A stretch of DNA of 64,000 nt from Archivesica marissinica (GCA_014843695.1 CM026387.1:74551791-74615790); one strand, 5' to 3'; shown: positions 47,001-58,200, numbered from the stretch's first letter. Numbers and translations: made by a program. Notes: generated by a model from the letters alone, not told the origin.

Positions 47001-49672
47001 AACCCGTGCACTCCCGCACACATGGATATACGAACCCATGCACTCCCGCACACATGGATATACGAACCCATGCACTCCCGCATACATGGATATACGAACC
47101 CATGCACTCCCACACACTTGGATATACGAACCCATGCACTCCCCCGCACACTTGAATATACGAACCCGTGCACTCGCGCACACATGGATATACGAACCCG
47201 TGCACTCCCTCACACATGGATATACGAACCCATGCACTCACGCACACATGGATATACGAACCCATGCACTCCCACACACATGGATATACGAACCCATGCA
47301 CTCCCCAGCACACTTGAATATACGAACACGTGCACTCCCGCAAACATGGATATACGAACCCATGCACTCCCGCACACATGGATATACGAACCCATGCACT
47401 CCCACACACATGGATATACGAACCCATGCACTCCCCCACACACTTGAATACACGAACCCGTGCACTCCCGCACACATGGATATACGAACCCGTGAACTCC
47501 CGCACACTTGGATATACGAACCCATGTACTCCCCCGCATACATGGATATACGAACCCGTGCACTCCCACACACTTGGATATACGAACCCGTGCACTCCCA
47601 CACACTTGGATATACGAACCCGTGCACTCCCGCACACTTGGATATACGAACCCGTGCACTCCCACACACTTGGATATACGAACCCATGCACTCCCGCACA
47701 CATGGATATACGAACCCGTGCACTCCCCCACACACCTGGATATACGAACCCGTGCACTCCCACACACTTGGATATACGAACCCATGCACTCCCGCAAACA
47801 TGGATATACGAACTCATGCACTCCCGCACACTTGGATATACGAACCCGTGCACTCCCGCACACATGGATTTACGAACCCGTGCACTCCCGCACACTTGGA
47901 TATACGAACCCATGCACTCCCACACACATGGATATACGAACCCATGCACTCCCACACACATGGATATACGAACCCGTGCACTCCCGCATACATGGATATA
48001 CGAACCCATGCACTCCCACACACTTGGATATACGAACCCGTGCACTCCCGCACACTTGGATATACGAACCCATGCACTCCCACACACTTGGATATACGAA
48101 CCCGTGCACTCCCACACACATGGATATACGAACCCGTGCACTCCCGCACACATGGATATACGAACCCATGCACTCCCACACACATGGATATACGAACCCG
48201 TGCACTCCCGCACACATGGATATACGAACCCGTGCACTCCCACACACTTGGATATACGAACCCATGCACTCCCACACACTTGGATATACGAACCCGTGCA
48301 CTCCCCCCACACTTGGATATACGAACCCGTGCACTCCCACACACTTGAATATACGAACCCATGCACTCCCGCACACATGGATATACGAACTCATGCACTC
48401 CCGCACACTTGGATATACGAACCCGTGCACTCCCACATACTTGGATATACGAACCCATGCACTCCCACACACTTGGATATACGAACCCGTGCACTCCCGC
48501 ACACTTGGATATACGAACCCGTGCACTCCCGCACACTTGGATATACGAACCCGAGACTCCCACACACTTGGATATACGAACCCGTGCACTCCCACACACT
48601 TGAATATACGAACCCATGTACTCCCCCACACACTTGGATATACGAACCCATGTACTCCCCCGCATACATGGATATACGAACCCGTGCACTCCCACACACT
48701 TGAATATACGAACCCATGCACTCCCACACACTTGAATATACGAACCCATGCACTCCCGCACACATGGATATACGAACCCATGCACTCCCCCGCAAAACTT
48801 TGATATACGAACCCATGCACTCCCCCACACTTGAATATACGAACACGTGCACTACCGCACACATGGATATACGAACCCATGCACTCCCGCACACTTGGAT
48901 ATACGAACCCATGCACTCCCCCGCAAAACTTTGATATACGAACCCGTGCACTCCCGCACCCATGGCTATACGAACCCGTGCACTCCCCCGCACACTTTGA
49001 TATACGAACCCATGCACTCCCGCACACATGGATATACCAACCGGTGCACTCCCGCACACATGGATATACGAACACATGCACTCCCGCACACATGGATATA
49101 CGAACCCGTGCACTCCCGCACCCATGGATATACGAACCCGTGCACTCCCGCACACATGGATATACGAACTCATGCACTCCCGCACACTTGGATATACGAA
49201 CCCGTGCACTCCCGCACACTTGGATATACGAACCCGTGCACTCCCACACACTTGGATATACGAACCCATGCACTCCCACACACTTGGATATACGAACCCG
49301 TGCACTCCCGCACACTTGGATATACGAACCCGTGCACTCCCACACACTTGGATATACGAACCCGTGCACTCCCACACACTTGATATACGAACCCGAGCAC
49401 TCCCACACACTTGGATATACGAACCCGTGCACTCCCGCACACATGGATATACTAACCCATGTACTCCCACACACTTGGATATACGAACCCGTGCACTCCC
49501 ACACACTTGGATATACGAACCCGTGCACTCTCACAAACTTGGATATACGAACCCGAGCACTCCCACACACTTGGATATACGAACCCGAGCACTCCCACAC
49601 ACTTGGATATACGAACCCGTGCACTCCCGCACACTTGGATATACGAACCCGTGCACTCCCACACACGTGGAT
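44049..49672. repeat. 32-bp minisatellite, about 175 units
   Basis: The unit is ggatatacgaacccatgcac followed by tcccgcacacat, with variants cccgtg, cccacac, cttgga, cttgaa and cctccgc. Rare variants show a block near 44080-44740 copied at about 47145-47800 (offset near 3.07 kb) and shorter duplications around 46108, 46305 and 46560. The unit lacks stops in nearly all frames, so every frame shows repeat proteins of up to 640 codons; none is a credible gene. Confidence 0.97.
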
Positions 49673-49985
49673 GCCGGTACATTACCGTGGCTGTACCCAT
49701 TGATTGCAGATGTGGAGTATTTATTGTGGAACCTGGAAGCTGCTATCAAGAATTTAAAGTTGATATTCGGGCTTAATTGTAGTCATTGGGACTCCTGGAT
49801 GTCACACTGTTCTGGAACCCAGAACATAGCATAAAGTGCAATATTATTCATTATACCATTGTAACCATTTGTCTTATGTTTAGCTGGATTGTAAAACCAA
49901 TGCCTATTAATCGAATTATTGTCCCTCCCTCCCATGCAGTAATGTCCCGAATGCTATCACGCAACGCGGCATTTTGTGAATATGT
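49673..49985. other. Unique spacer next to the 32-bp array
   Basis: Starts directly after the last partial unit (cacgtggatgccgg). A 34-codon plus frame reading VPIDCRCGVFIVEPGSCYQE looks protein-like but matches nothing I know; it is too short to call. Confidence 0.4.
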
Positions 49986-50256
49986 GTTTTACGTTTATTT
50001 ATCGTCGCTACCGGTTGCCCATATGAGCGACGCCTCCTGAAGAGATTAGTTATTTTAGATTTTGGAGGATAGTGCAATGATACCGACAGAGACCAATTCC
50101 AGAATCTCCTCTGGTTCTTTTACGTGTACGGTGTAAAGCACCGACACGAGGCCTCGGTTTAACGTCCCATCTGAAAGACTGTTAATTTTATTAGGGTCAG
50201 ACGGGGGATCGAACCTGCGATCCCTGGATTACCAGTCCAGCGTGCTACAGATCCGT
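49986..50256 (-). mobile_element. SINE of family S, most complete copy
   Basis: On the minus strand the head acggatctgtagcacgctgg has a clover-leaf-like 5' half with anticodon loop ctggtaa, and a perfect B box ggttcgatcccc. Then come the body (ggacgttaaaccgaggcctc, tcgtgtcggtgctttacacc, aaccagaggagattctgg), and a 3' end reading ggaggcgtcgctcatatggg followed by a gataaataaacgta tail. The 5' end abuts the 42-bp array at 50256. Confidence 0.85.
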
Positions 50257-50783
50257 TTATATATGCGTTTATTTATCACTGCTACAGCTGGTTACTGCTT
50301 ATAGCTGCGTTTATTTATCACTGCTACAGCTGGTTACTGTTTATATATGCGTTTATTTATCATTGCTACAGCTGGTTACTGTTTATAGCTGCGTTTATTT
50401 ATCACTGCTGTAGCTGGTTACTGGTTATAGCTGCGTTTATTTATCACCGCTACAGCTGGTTACTGGTTATAGCTGCGTTTATTTATCACTGCTACAGCTG
50501 GTTACTGGTTATAGCTGCGTTTATTTATCACTGCTGTAGCTGGTTACTGGTTATAGCTGCGTTTATTTATCACTGCTGTAGCTGGTTACTGGTTATAGCT
50601 GCGTTTATTTATCACTGCTACAGCTGGTTACTGGTTATAGCTGCGTTTATTTATCACTGCTACAGCTGGTTACTGGTTATAGCTGCGTTTATGTATCATT
50701 GCTACAGCTGGTTATTGCTTATAGCTGCGTTTATTTATCACTGCTACAGTTGGTTACTCTTTATAGCTGCATTTATTTATCAT
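50257..50783. repeat. 42-bp minisatellite, about 12 units
   Basis: The unit is tagctgcgtttatttatcac followed by tgctacagctggttactggt and ta. Early units carry tatatatgcg in place of tagctgcg. It starts exactly at the SINE head. Confidence 0.93.
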
Positions 50784-50870
50784 AAAGTGATAAATATACG
50801 CATATATAAGCAGTAACCAACTGTAGCAATGATACATAAACGCATATATAAACAGTAACCAGCTGTAGCT
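50784..50870 (-). repeat. Inverted units of the 42-bp minisatellite
   Basis: Two units read in reverse orientation (agcagtaaccaactgtagc, aacagtaaccagctgtagc). They carry the tatatgcg variant seen only at the far left end of the direct array. Confidence 0.85.
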
Positions 50871-51779
50871 ATATAACTGTTTAAACTATATTTTTTTCAA
50901 ATCTATCGCAAAATAGATTAAATATTACAATAGATACACATTACTAGTGTTAATATTAATACTATAGCAATCACTGTCGATAGCACTAATACAAGCGGAC
51001 ACGTTGTCCTTTGCGTGGGAGGTAAGTTCGGTAACCGGAGTAGCAGGAGTGAAGGACATCTCATATTCATTCTAGTCCGAAGACCTACCTTATGTTTGAT
51101 TGCAGAACATCTAACATTAATTAGATACGTAAGTGAAATACACATATTTAATTGCTATATATTAATTATCCTTAATAGATAACTCCTCTGAGGATAACAT
51201 TCCTGTATTTCGATAATTAGCAAGTTTATCATCTAATCTGTTAATCGGTATTTATGCGCATGGTACCAACTGGTATCCGGCAGTAATATGGCAATATGAT
51301 ACGCTCTAGGAGTTGCCGTATGACAGTTGGGTGATACGTTAACAAGTGTAATTGATGAAGACATACATATAGTAGATAGCACACTCGTTGGTAATTAATC
51401 GCATATACTTATCTTGCTATATACTCTTACATATATTTGATATTTAATACGCTATGTCACTGTTAATTACTCTCAAGCATGTTTTGATATATCTAACAGC
51501 AGCCATCGGAGGGCAAAGTAACCCGTGATCGGGGTGACTGTTCTTGATTACGTTAGATTAATTGCTTAGTGAAGGTAAAGCAGACAATCAATTTGATATA
51601 ATCTACAATTTCATTTAATTGAACTATCAAATATAAAACTAATCTTAAAATAATTATCATATCTAAGGTGGCACAAGTGACAACTTAACAGGTTCCAACT
51701 TTTAGTTTTATTTGTAAGTTGTAAAGAGAGGGCAAGAGGGATCAAGATCATTTAAATAGTTTCAATACTTTCGTTAATA
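50871..51779. other. Upstream region of the glycosyltransferase gene
   Basis: AT-rich, non-repetitive. A tataaaac motif lies at about 51632-51639, roughly 140 bases before the start codon; it is only weak promoter evidence. A 75-codon minus frame (50918-51145) has one hydrophobic stretch and no recognisable family, so I leave it out. Confidence 0.4.
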
Positions 51780-53738
51780 ATGAAACGGTTGAATCATGTA
51801 CGTCTATATTTTTCGTGTTGGATTTTATTGGCATTGCTATGTGTATGTCTGAACATTTTGAATACTGACTGGACACAAACACACATAGCAACAGGTACCA
51901 TAATTGTATTGCTACTTGGCACCCTTCAAGGCTCTGTCTTGGAATTTCCAATGCAGACTATCGTCACGTTAGTAATTGGAGGGAAGAGGAGGAAGAATAA
52001 ACAGGCGCGCAGTGATCACCTGTCGCTTATTTTGAATTACAATCTCCTTGCTACCTGTAAGGAAGACATTCAAGAATGTATAGAGACCATGTACGCGGCT
52101 TATGTTGGAAATTTGGGTCCAAATGTATCTGCTGTGTTAGTAAGTGCAACAAGTGACGATGATCTTAAGAATTATGAACTCAAAGTTAGAGACCTGTACC
52201 GTACTGTTATATTCGATGACTTGTATCAACACGGTCTGGCATTTGCTAATAGGAGAGATAACACAGAGTATGTTAGGAACGTTTGGTCAAAGTATATTGA
52301 TATTGACAGAAACACGTTTGTAGCCGAATACTTAGGTAACATATGCAAAAGATATGCTAATGAATTTATGGTTATCCATCGAGTTAGCCGTGTGCTTAAG
52401 AAATGTGGCCAGTATCAAGACCTAATGCTTCTTTCGGAGGGCGAATTAACGGCATTTACATACTGCGATGAAAAATATTATGGAAAAGAAGCGCGAACAA
52501 TTGGTGAACACTTATTTCACAACAGTAATGATGCATTAAACATTTTGGGAAAGAAGTTCGACTACACTCTGGTCCTTGACGGAGACACGAACGTTCCCAG
52601 GGAGTGTGCATTTGAGTTGCTTGGAATTGCAGCCGCGCATCCTGACAGAGGCATCATACAGCCTTCAATAAAGCTCCATTGTAAGGAAGCCGATACAGTG
52701 TTCATGCATTTAGAGGCAATGCGACAAGCAATATATGAGCCATTTACCAATGCCATGACAGCAATGCTGGGTCAGTCTGCTTACTGTGGTAAGGCTTTGA
52801 TAAAGAACAAACTCTATATTGATTACGTGATTGGAACCAAAGTAAACCCCATTGAAAGAGTCCCAATTGATGTTCTTAGCCATGACACGTTTGAAGCTGC
52901 ACTGTTAAAACCGCTATATGCCAGCTACTCCTGCCTTCTTGAAGCCCCGAGCCACAACTATGTCACTTGGAACATCAGAGAAAGACGGTGGAATAGAGGT
53001 GAAATAATATTAGCCATGTATTTCTGGAAAAATGCATTTGGAAAACCAATGAGATGGCTTCAGAAAATATCACAAAAGTCAATGTTCAATAAAACAAAAT
53101 TAAGAACAGAATCAAAGTTGGACATTGTCTCCTCATACAATGCACATTCTGCATTGAGACAAATGTTGATGAAACCCATTTTATTACTCTATATTTGCAT
53201 AAATGTGGGTGTCCACTTAAGATATACGTATGCTCCTATAATAATAGTTATGTTTTTGATTTTGATTTTTCCAAAGTTGGCAATATGCAACTGTGAGAAT
53301 TACAAGTATGTGATATTAGAAACAATGGCGTCTATTCTACAATTTACACCGGAAGCTCTAGTAGGCTGCGTACGCATAGTTAGAGCACTTTATTCAAACA
53401 TCTCACTGAATACGAAGTGGGTGCCACAGCGGGTAGTGGAAGACGAATTTAGGAAATCAAACCCATTTGTTTCTAGTTTTAAACATTTATGGGGTTATTC
53501 ATTATTCGCCTTGATTACTGGAATTCTAGTCATATTATTCATAGAACACGCAGCGATGGCCTTATTCATGGTGGCAACGCTATTTGTATTACCAATATAT
53601 ACAGGCTTCACGTCTTTAAAAGCGCACTTTGAACCTTGTAGATCAAGAAAGGTGAAGCCAGCTGAGACACTTCCTCACCAAGAGATACGCATCGCAAAGC
53701 TGCACAAGGAATCTGTGTTTTACCTCCAGTTGGTGTGA
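51780..53738 (+). CDS. OpgH/MdoH-like family 2 membrane glycosyltransferase
   Basis: A 652-residue protein from a single uninterrupted frame; ATG 51780 is the first start and is followed at once by a membrane segment. Order: two hydrophobic helices (about residues 9-27 and 38-66); a cytosolic GT-A domain with LDGD (D267, D269) as the sugar-nucleotide/metal DxD motif, GIIQPS, a YCGKALI segment, LSHD with D369 as likely catalytic base, and RERRW (400-404) in the place of the QxxRW motif; then four or five C-terminal helices (about 460-505 and 570-615). GIIQP, Y.G..A.I, SHD..EAALL and RRW..GE are the layout of bacterial OpgH/MdoH glucan glucosyltransferases rather than of animal chitin or hyaluronan synthases. 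It should move a sugar, perhaps glucose from UDP-glucose, at a membrane; substrate and product are unknown. Bacterial OpgH is longer. Intron-free, possibly acquired by transfer or retroposed. Confidence 0.85.
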   Translation: MKRLNHVRLYFSCWILLALLCVCLNILNTDWTQTHIATGTIIVLLLGTLQGSVLEFPMQTIVTLVIGGKRRKNKQARSDHLSLILNYNLLATCKEDIQECIETMYAAYVGNLGPNVSAVLVSATSDDDLKNYELKVRDLYRTVIFDDLYQHGLAFANRRDNTEYVRNVWSKYIDIDRNTFVAEYLGNICKRYANEFMVIHRVSRVLKKCGQYQDLMLLSEGELTAFTYCDEKYYGKEARTIGEHLFHNSNDALNILGKKFDYTLVLDGDTNVPRECAFELLGIAAAHPDRGIIQPSIKLHCKEADTVFMHLEAMRQAIYEPFTNAMTAMLGQSAYCGKALIKNKLYIDYVIGTKVNPIERVPIDVLSHDTFEAALLKPLYASYSCLLEAPSHNYVTWNIRERRWNRGEIILAMYFWKNAFGKPMRWLQKISQKSMFNKTKLRTESKLDIVSSYNAHSALRQMLMKPILLLYICINVGVHLRYTYAPIIIVMFLILIFPKLAICNCENYKYVILETMASILQFTPEALVGCVRIVRALYSNISLNTKWVPQRVVEDEFRKSNPFVSSFKHLWGYSLFALITGILVILFIEHAAMALFMVATLFVLPIYTGFTSLKAHFEPCRSRKVKPAETLPHQEIRIAKLHKESVFYLQLV

Positions 53739-53755
53739 TGTCAGATACGACACGA

Positions 53756-54005
53756 GCTAGATAGATAGAGAGAGAGTGTGAGGGAGAAAGATGGAGAGAG
53801 GGGGAGAGAGAAATAGAGAGAGTGTGAGAGAGAAAGATGGAGAGAGGGAGAGAGAAAGAGAGAAAGCTAGAAAGATAGTGTGAGGGAGGAAGATTGAGAG
53901 AGAGGGAGAACGATATGGAGAGTTTGAGCGAGAGAGTGGGAGAGAGTGTGTGTGGGCGAGATAGAGGGAGAGAAAGGGAGAGGGAGGGGAGATAGAAAAG
54001 GAGAG
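53756..54005 (+). repeat. Purine-rich GA tract after the gene
   Basis: About 250 bases almost wholly of gagag, gagtgtgag, gagggagaaag and gatgg words begin 18 bases after the stop codon. On the minus strand this gives spurious Ser/Leu/Pro-rich frames. It would fall in the 3' UTR of the glycosyltransferase mRNA. Confidence 0.9.
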
Positions 54006-54111
54006 ATATGTTATGTTCACCTATATGCTTTACATTCTTTATATTTAATGGACTTAACTGTTGGTAATTTAACAATGATGTAAGCCGTTCAACTGTTGAA
54101 GACATAGAGGA

Positions 54112-54715
54112 TAATTGTGTGTATTAGTGTAAGAGGGGATTTTATTTCATCGAGTGATCACTGTAATTTCTACGAGTGGCACTATACACTAATAAACACA
54201 ACTCTCCTTTATCTATTATGATTTCCTATAATTTTAGGAATTACTGTTTATTATGTTGTATTATGAATGTACAACCATATGCATGTATATATAGGCAATA
54301 AAATATGGTTAATTGAAATGATTTTTGGCTAATATAATATTTGTTTCCAAATTGTATTCATTTTACTGCCCTTTCCGGAGCCTCATTGCACTCCAATTTA
54401 TATACAACCGTGCAACCACTTATGTTAGTGTGAACGTCCGTGATAAGAAATAGTTCCGGTATAATTTCTGTTTGGTGTCAAAATTAAAAACTACAGACCA
54501 AACAAATTCATTAGAATATATTACTTAATAATTAACTGTTCATGATAGTCAGAAAATAGCTACAATACAAAATATATATCTAACTGCGCAGGAATACGAA
54601 ACGCAACAGGTGGCAGAGAAAAATGCCATATTTCACTGTTTCAAAGTGGTGTAAGATGGAGTTTTCTTTCCCTGAGAAAACTCAACCATTCATTGGAAAC
54701 CATAAAAGAAACCAT
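54112..54715 (+). repeat. Dispersed repeat, copy 2
   Basis: Direct-orientation relative of 845-1345, headed by a degraded hairpin (gtgtgtattagtgtaag ... cactaataaacac) and carrying about 100 extra bases after it (about 54205-54310). The downstream halves stay clearly alignable. Confidence 0.75.
54191..54302 (+). terminator. Candidate polyadenylation signals
   Basis: AATAAA occurs at 54191-54196 and 54297-54302, about 450-560 bases after the stop of the glycosyltransferase gene; these are the first hexamers seen downstream. Both lie within dispersed repeat copy 2, so if used the repeat supplies the mRNA 3' end. There is no independent support. Confidence 0.25.
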
Positions 54716-54964
54716 GGTGCTTCTCTCGCTTTCTATACCTGGTTAGGACAGAATTTCAAGTAAATGTTTGAGGTAGAGCATTAAGTCATCGGAGGAAATG
54801 TTTGAGTACAGTGTTGAGGAAGGAAGTTGAAATATATAAAGAAAGAGACAACACGAGGTATTAAAATAAGCTACATACGCTTATTTGATATTGAACATGG
54901 TATATGGTATCACAAACTGTCTATTTTAAGATTATATATGTCGACTGTTTATTTGTGTGTCTTA
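54716..54964. other. Spacer, nothing recognised
   Basis: A 75-codon plus frame spans 54827-55054 but runs into SINE sequence and has no recognisable domain, so it is not called. Confidence 0.4.
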
Positions 54965-55102
54965 CGTTTATTTATCGTCGCTACCGGTTGCCCATATGAG
55001 CGACGCCTCCTGAAGAGATTAGTCATTTTAGATTTTTGGAGGATAGTGCAATGATACAGACAGAGACCCATTCCAGAGTATCCTCTGGTTCTTTTACATG
55101 CA
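54965..55102 (-). mobile_element. SINE family S, 3' part (minus)
   Basis: Nearly the same as 49987-50130: tail gataaataaacgta, then the block holding ggaggcgtcgctcatatggg, up to aaccagaggatactctgg. The tRNA head is missing; instead a plus-strand head starts immediately. Confidence 0.8.
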
Positions 55103-55257
55103 CGTTGGACTGGTAATCCAGGGATCGCAGGTTCGATACCCCATCTGACCCTAATAAAATTAATAGCCTTTCAGATCGGACTTTAAACCGATGTCTCGTG
55201 TCGGTGCTTTACACCGTGCACGTAAAAGAACCAGAGGAGATTCTGGAATGGGTCTAT
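55103..55257 (+). mobile_element. SINE family S, 5' part (plus)
   Basis: Begins within the tRNA-like head (ttggactggtaatccaggg, B box ggttcgataccc) and runs through tctcgtgtcggtgctttaca to gattctggaatgggtct. Its 3' end is inverted relative to the start of the preceding piece (agacccattccagag). The 43-bp satellite starts within about 10 bases. Confidence 0.8.
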
Positions 55258-55265
55258 TTGTTACT

Positions 55266-58200
55266 TCGTTTATCTCCCGTAGACAGGTTCAACAAAGCTT
55301 GTGCTATGTGGTTTAACTCTCGTAGACAGGTTCAACAAAGCTTGTGCTATGTGGTTTTACTCTCGTAGACAGGTTCAACAAAGATTGTGCCATGTGGTTT
55401 AACTCTCATAGACAGGTTCAACAAAGCTTGTGCTATGTGGTTTAACTCTCGTAGACAGGTTCAACAAAGCTTGTGCTATGTGGTTTAACTCTCGTAGACA
55501 GGTTCAACAAAGCTTGTGCTATGTGGTTTAACTCTCGTAGACAGGTTCAACAAAGCTTGTGCTATGTGGTTTAACTCTCGTAGACAGGTTCAACAAAGCT
55601 TGTGCTATGTGGTTTAACTCTCGTAGACAGGTTGAACAAAGCTTGTGCTATGTGGTTTAACTCTCGTAGACAGGTTGAACAAAGCTTGTGCTATGTGGTT
55701 TGACTCTCGTAGACAGGTTCAACAAAGCTTGTGCTATGTGGTTTAACTCTCGTCGACAGGTTCAACAAAGCTTGTGCTATGTGGTTTAACTCTCGTAGAC
55801 AGGTTGAACAAAGCTTGTGCTATGTGGTTTAACTCTCGTAGACAGGTTGAACAAAGCTTGTGCTATGTGGTTTATCTCTCGTAGACAGGTTGAACAAAGC
55901 TTGTGCTATGTGGTTTAACTCTCGTAGACAGGTTCAACAAAGCTTGTGCTATGTGGTTTAACTCTCGTAGACAGGTTCAACAAAGCTTGTGCTATGTGGT
56001 TTAACTCTCTTAGACAGGTTCAACAAAGCTTGTGCTATGTGGTTTAACTCTCGTAGACAGGTTCAACAAAGCTTGTGCTATGTGGTTTAACTCTCGTAGA
56101 CAGGTTCAACAAAGCTTGTGCTATGTGGTTTAACTCTCGTAGACAGGTTCAACAAAGCTTGTGCTATGTGGTTTAACTCTCGTCGACAGGTTCAACAAAG
56201 CTTGTGCTATGTGGTTTAACTCTCGTAGACAGGTTGAACAAAGCTTGTGCTATGTGGTTTAACTCTCGTAGACAGGTTCAACAAAGCTTGTGCTATGTGG
56301 TTTAACTCTCGTAGACAGGTTGAACAAAGCTTGTGCTATGTGGTTTAACTCTCGTAGACAGGTTGAACAAAGCTTGTGCTATGTGGTTTAACTCTCGTAG
56401 ACAGGTTCAACAAAGCTTGTGCTATGTGGTTTAACTCTCGTAGACAGGTTCAACAAAGCTTATGCTATGTGGTTTAACTCTCGTAGACAGGTTCAACAAA
56501 GCTTGTGCTATGTGGTTTAACTCTCGTAGACAGGTTCAACAAAGCTTGTGCTATGTGGTTTAACTCTCGTAGACAGGTTCAACAAAGCCTGTGCTATGTG
56601 GTTTAACTCTCGTAGACAGGTTCAACAAAGCTTGTGCTACGTGGTTTATCTCTCGTAGACAGGTTGTACAAAGCTTTTGCTAATTGGTTTATCTCCCGTA
56701 GACAGGTTCAACAAAGCTTGTGCTATGTGGTTTAACTCTCGTAGACAGGTTCAACAAAGCTTATGCTATGTGGTTTAACTCTCGTAGACAGGTTCAACAA
56801 AGCTTGTGCTATGTGGTTTAACTCTCGTAGACAGGTTGAACAAAGCTTATGCTATGTGGTTTAACTCTCGTAGACAGGTTCAACAAAGCTTGTGCTATGT
56901 GGTTTAACTCTCGTAGACAGGTTGAACAAAGCTTGTGCTATGTGGTTTAACTCTCGTAGACAGGTTCAACGAAGCTTGTGCTATGTGGTTTAACTCTCGT
57001 AGACAGGTTCAACAAAGCTTGTGCTATGTGGTTTAACTCTCGTAGACAGGTTCAACAAAGCTTATGCTATGTGGTTTAACTCTCGTAGACAGGTTCAACA
57101 AAGCTTGTGCTATGTGGTTTAACTCTCGTAGACAGGTTCAACAAAGCTTGTGCTATGTGGTTTAACTCGTAGACAGGTTCAACAAAGCCTGTGCTATGTG
57201 GTTTAACTCTCGTAGACAGGTTCAACAAAGCTTGTGCTACGTGGTTTATCTCTCGTAGACAGGTTGTACAAAGCTTTTGCTAATTGGTTTATCTCCCGTA
57301 GACAGGTTGAACAAAGCTTGTGCTATGTGGTTTAACTCTCGTAGACAGGTTCAACAAAGCTTATGCTATGTGGTTTAACTCTCGTAGACAGGTTCAACAA
57401 AGCTTGTGCTATGTGGTTTAACTCTCGTAGACAGGTTCAACAAAGCTTGTGCTATGTGGTTTAACTCTCGTAGACAGGTTCAACAAAGCTTGTGCTATGT
57501 GGTTTAACTCTCGTAGACAGGTTCAACAAAGCTTGTGCTATGTGGTTTAACTCTCGTAGACAGGTTCAACAAAGCTTGTGCTATGTGGTTTAACTCTCGT
57601 AGACAGGTTCAACAAAGCTTGTGCTATGTGGTTTAACTCTCGTAGACAGGTTCAACAAAGCTTGTGCTATGTGGTTTAACTCTCGTAGACAGGTTGAACA
57701 AAGCTTGTGCTATGTGGTTTAACTCTCGTAGACAGGTTCAACAATGTTTGTGCTATGTGGTTTAACTCTCGTAGACAGGTTCAACAAAGCTTGTGCTATG
57801 TGGTTTAACTCTCGTAGACAGGTTCAACAAAGCTTATGCTATGTGGTTTAACTCTCGTAGACAGGTTCAACAAAGCTTGTGCTATGTGGTTTAACTCTCG
57901 TAGACAGGTTCAACAAAGCTTGTGCTACGTGGTTTATCTCTCGTAGACAGGTTGTACAAAGCTTTTGCTAATTGGTTTATCTCCCGTAGACAGGTTGAAC
58001 AAAGCTTGTGCTATGTGGTTTAACTCTCGTAGACAGGTTCAACAAAGCTTATGCTATGTGGTTTAACTCTCGTAGACAGGTTCAACAAAGCTTGTGCTAT
58101 GTGGTTTAACTCTCGTAGACAGGTTGAACAAAGCTTATGCTATGTGGTTTAACTCTCGTAGACAGGTTCAACAAAGCTTGTGCTATGTGGTTTAACTCTC

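Noticed and set aside
44049..49672. Long open frames in all six frames (up to 640 codons) as a giant repeat protein
   Set aside because: They come from a 32-bp unit without stops; unit variation is not codon-structured, both strands are equally open, and no start, promoter or non-repeat domain is seen.
50195..50256. A functional tRNA gene (anticodon loop ctggtaa)
   Set aside because: It is the head of a SINE found at three sites with the same non-tRNA body and tail.
53608..54105. 165-codon minus-strand Ser/Leu-rich protein
   Set aside because: Translation of the GA-rich tract plus antisense of the glycosyltransferase end.
49986..55102. LTR retrotransposon with direct repeats flanking the glycosyltransferase gene
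   Set aside because: The direct repeats (49987-50130 and 54965-55102) are the 3' parts of SINE copies; no primer binding site, polypurine tract, gag or pol is present.
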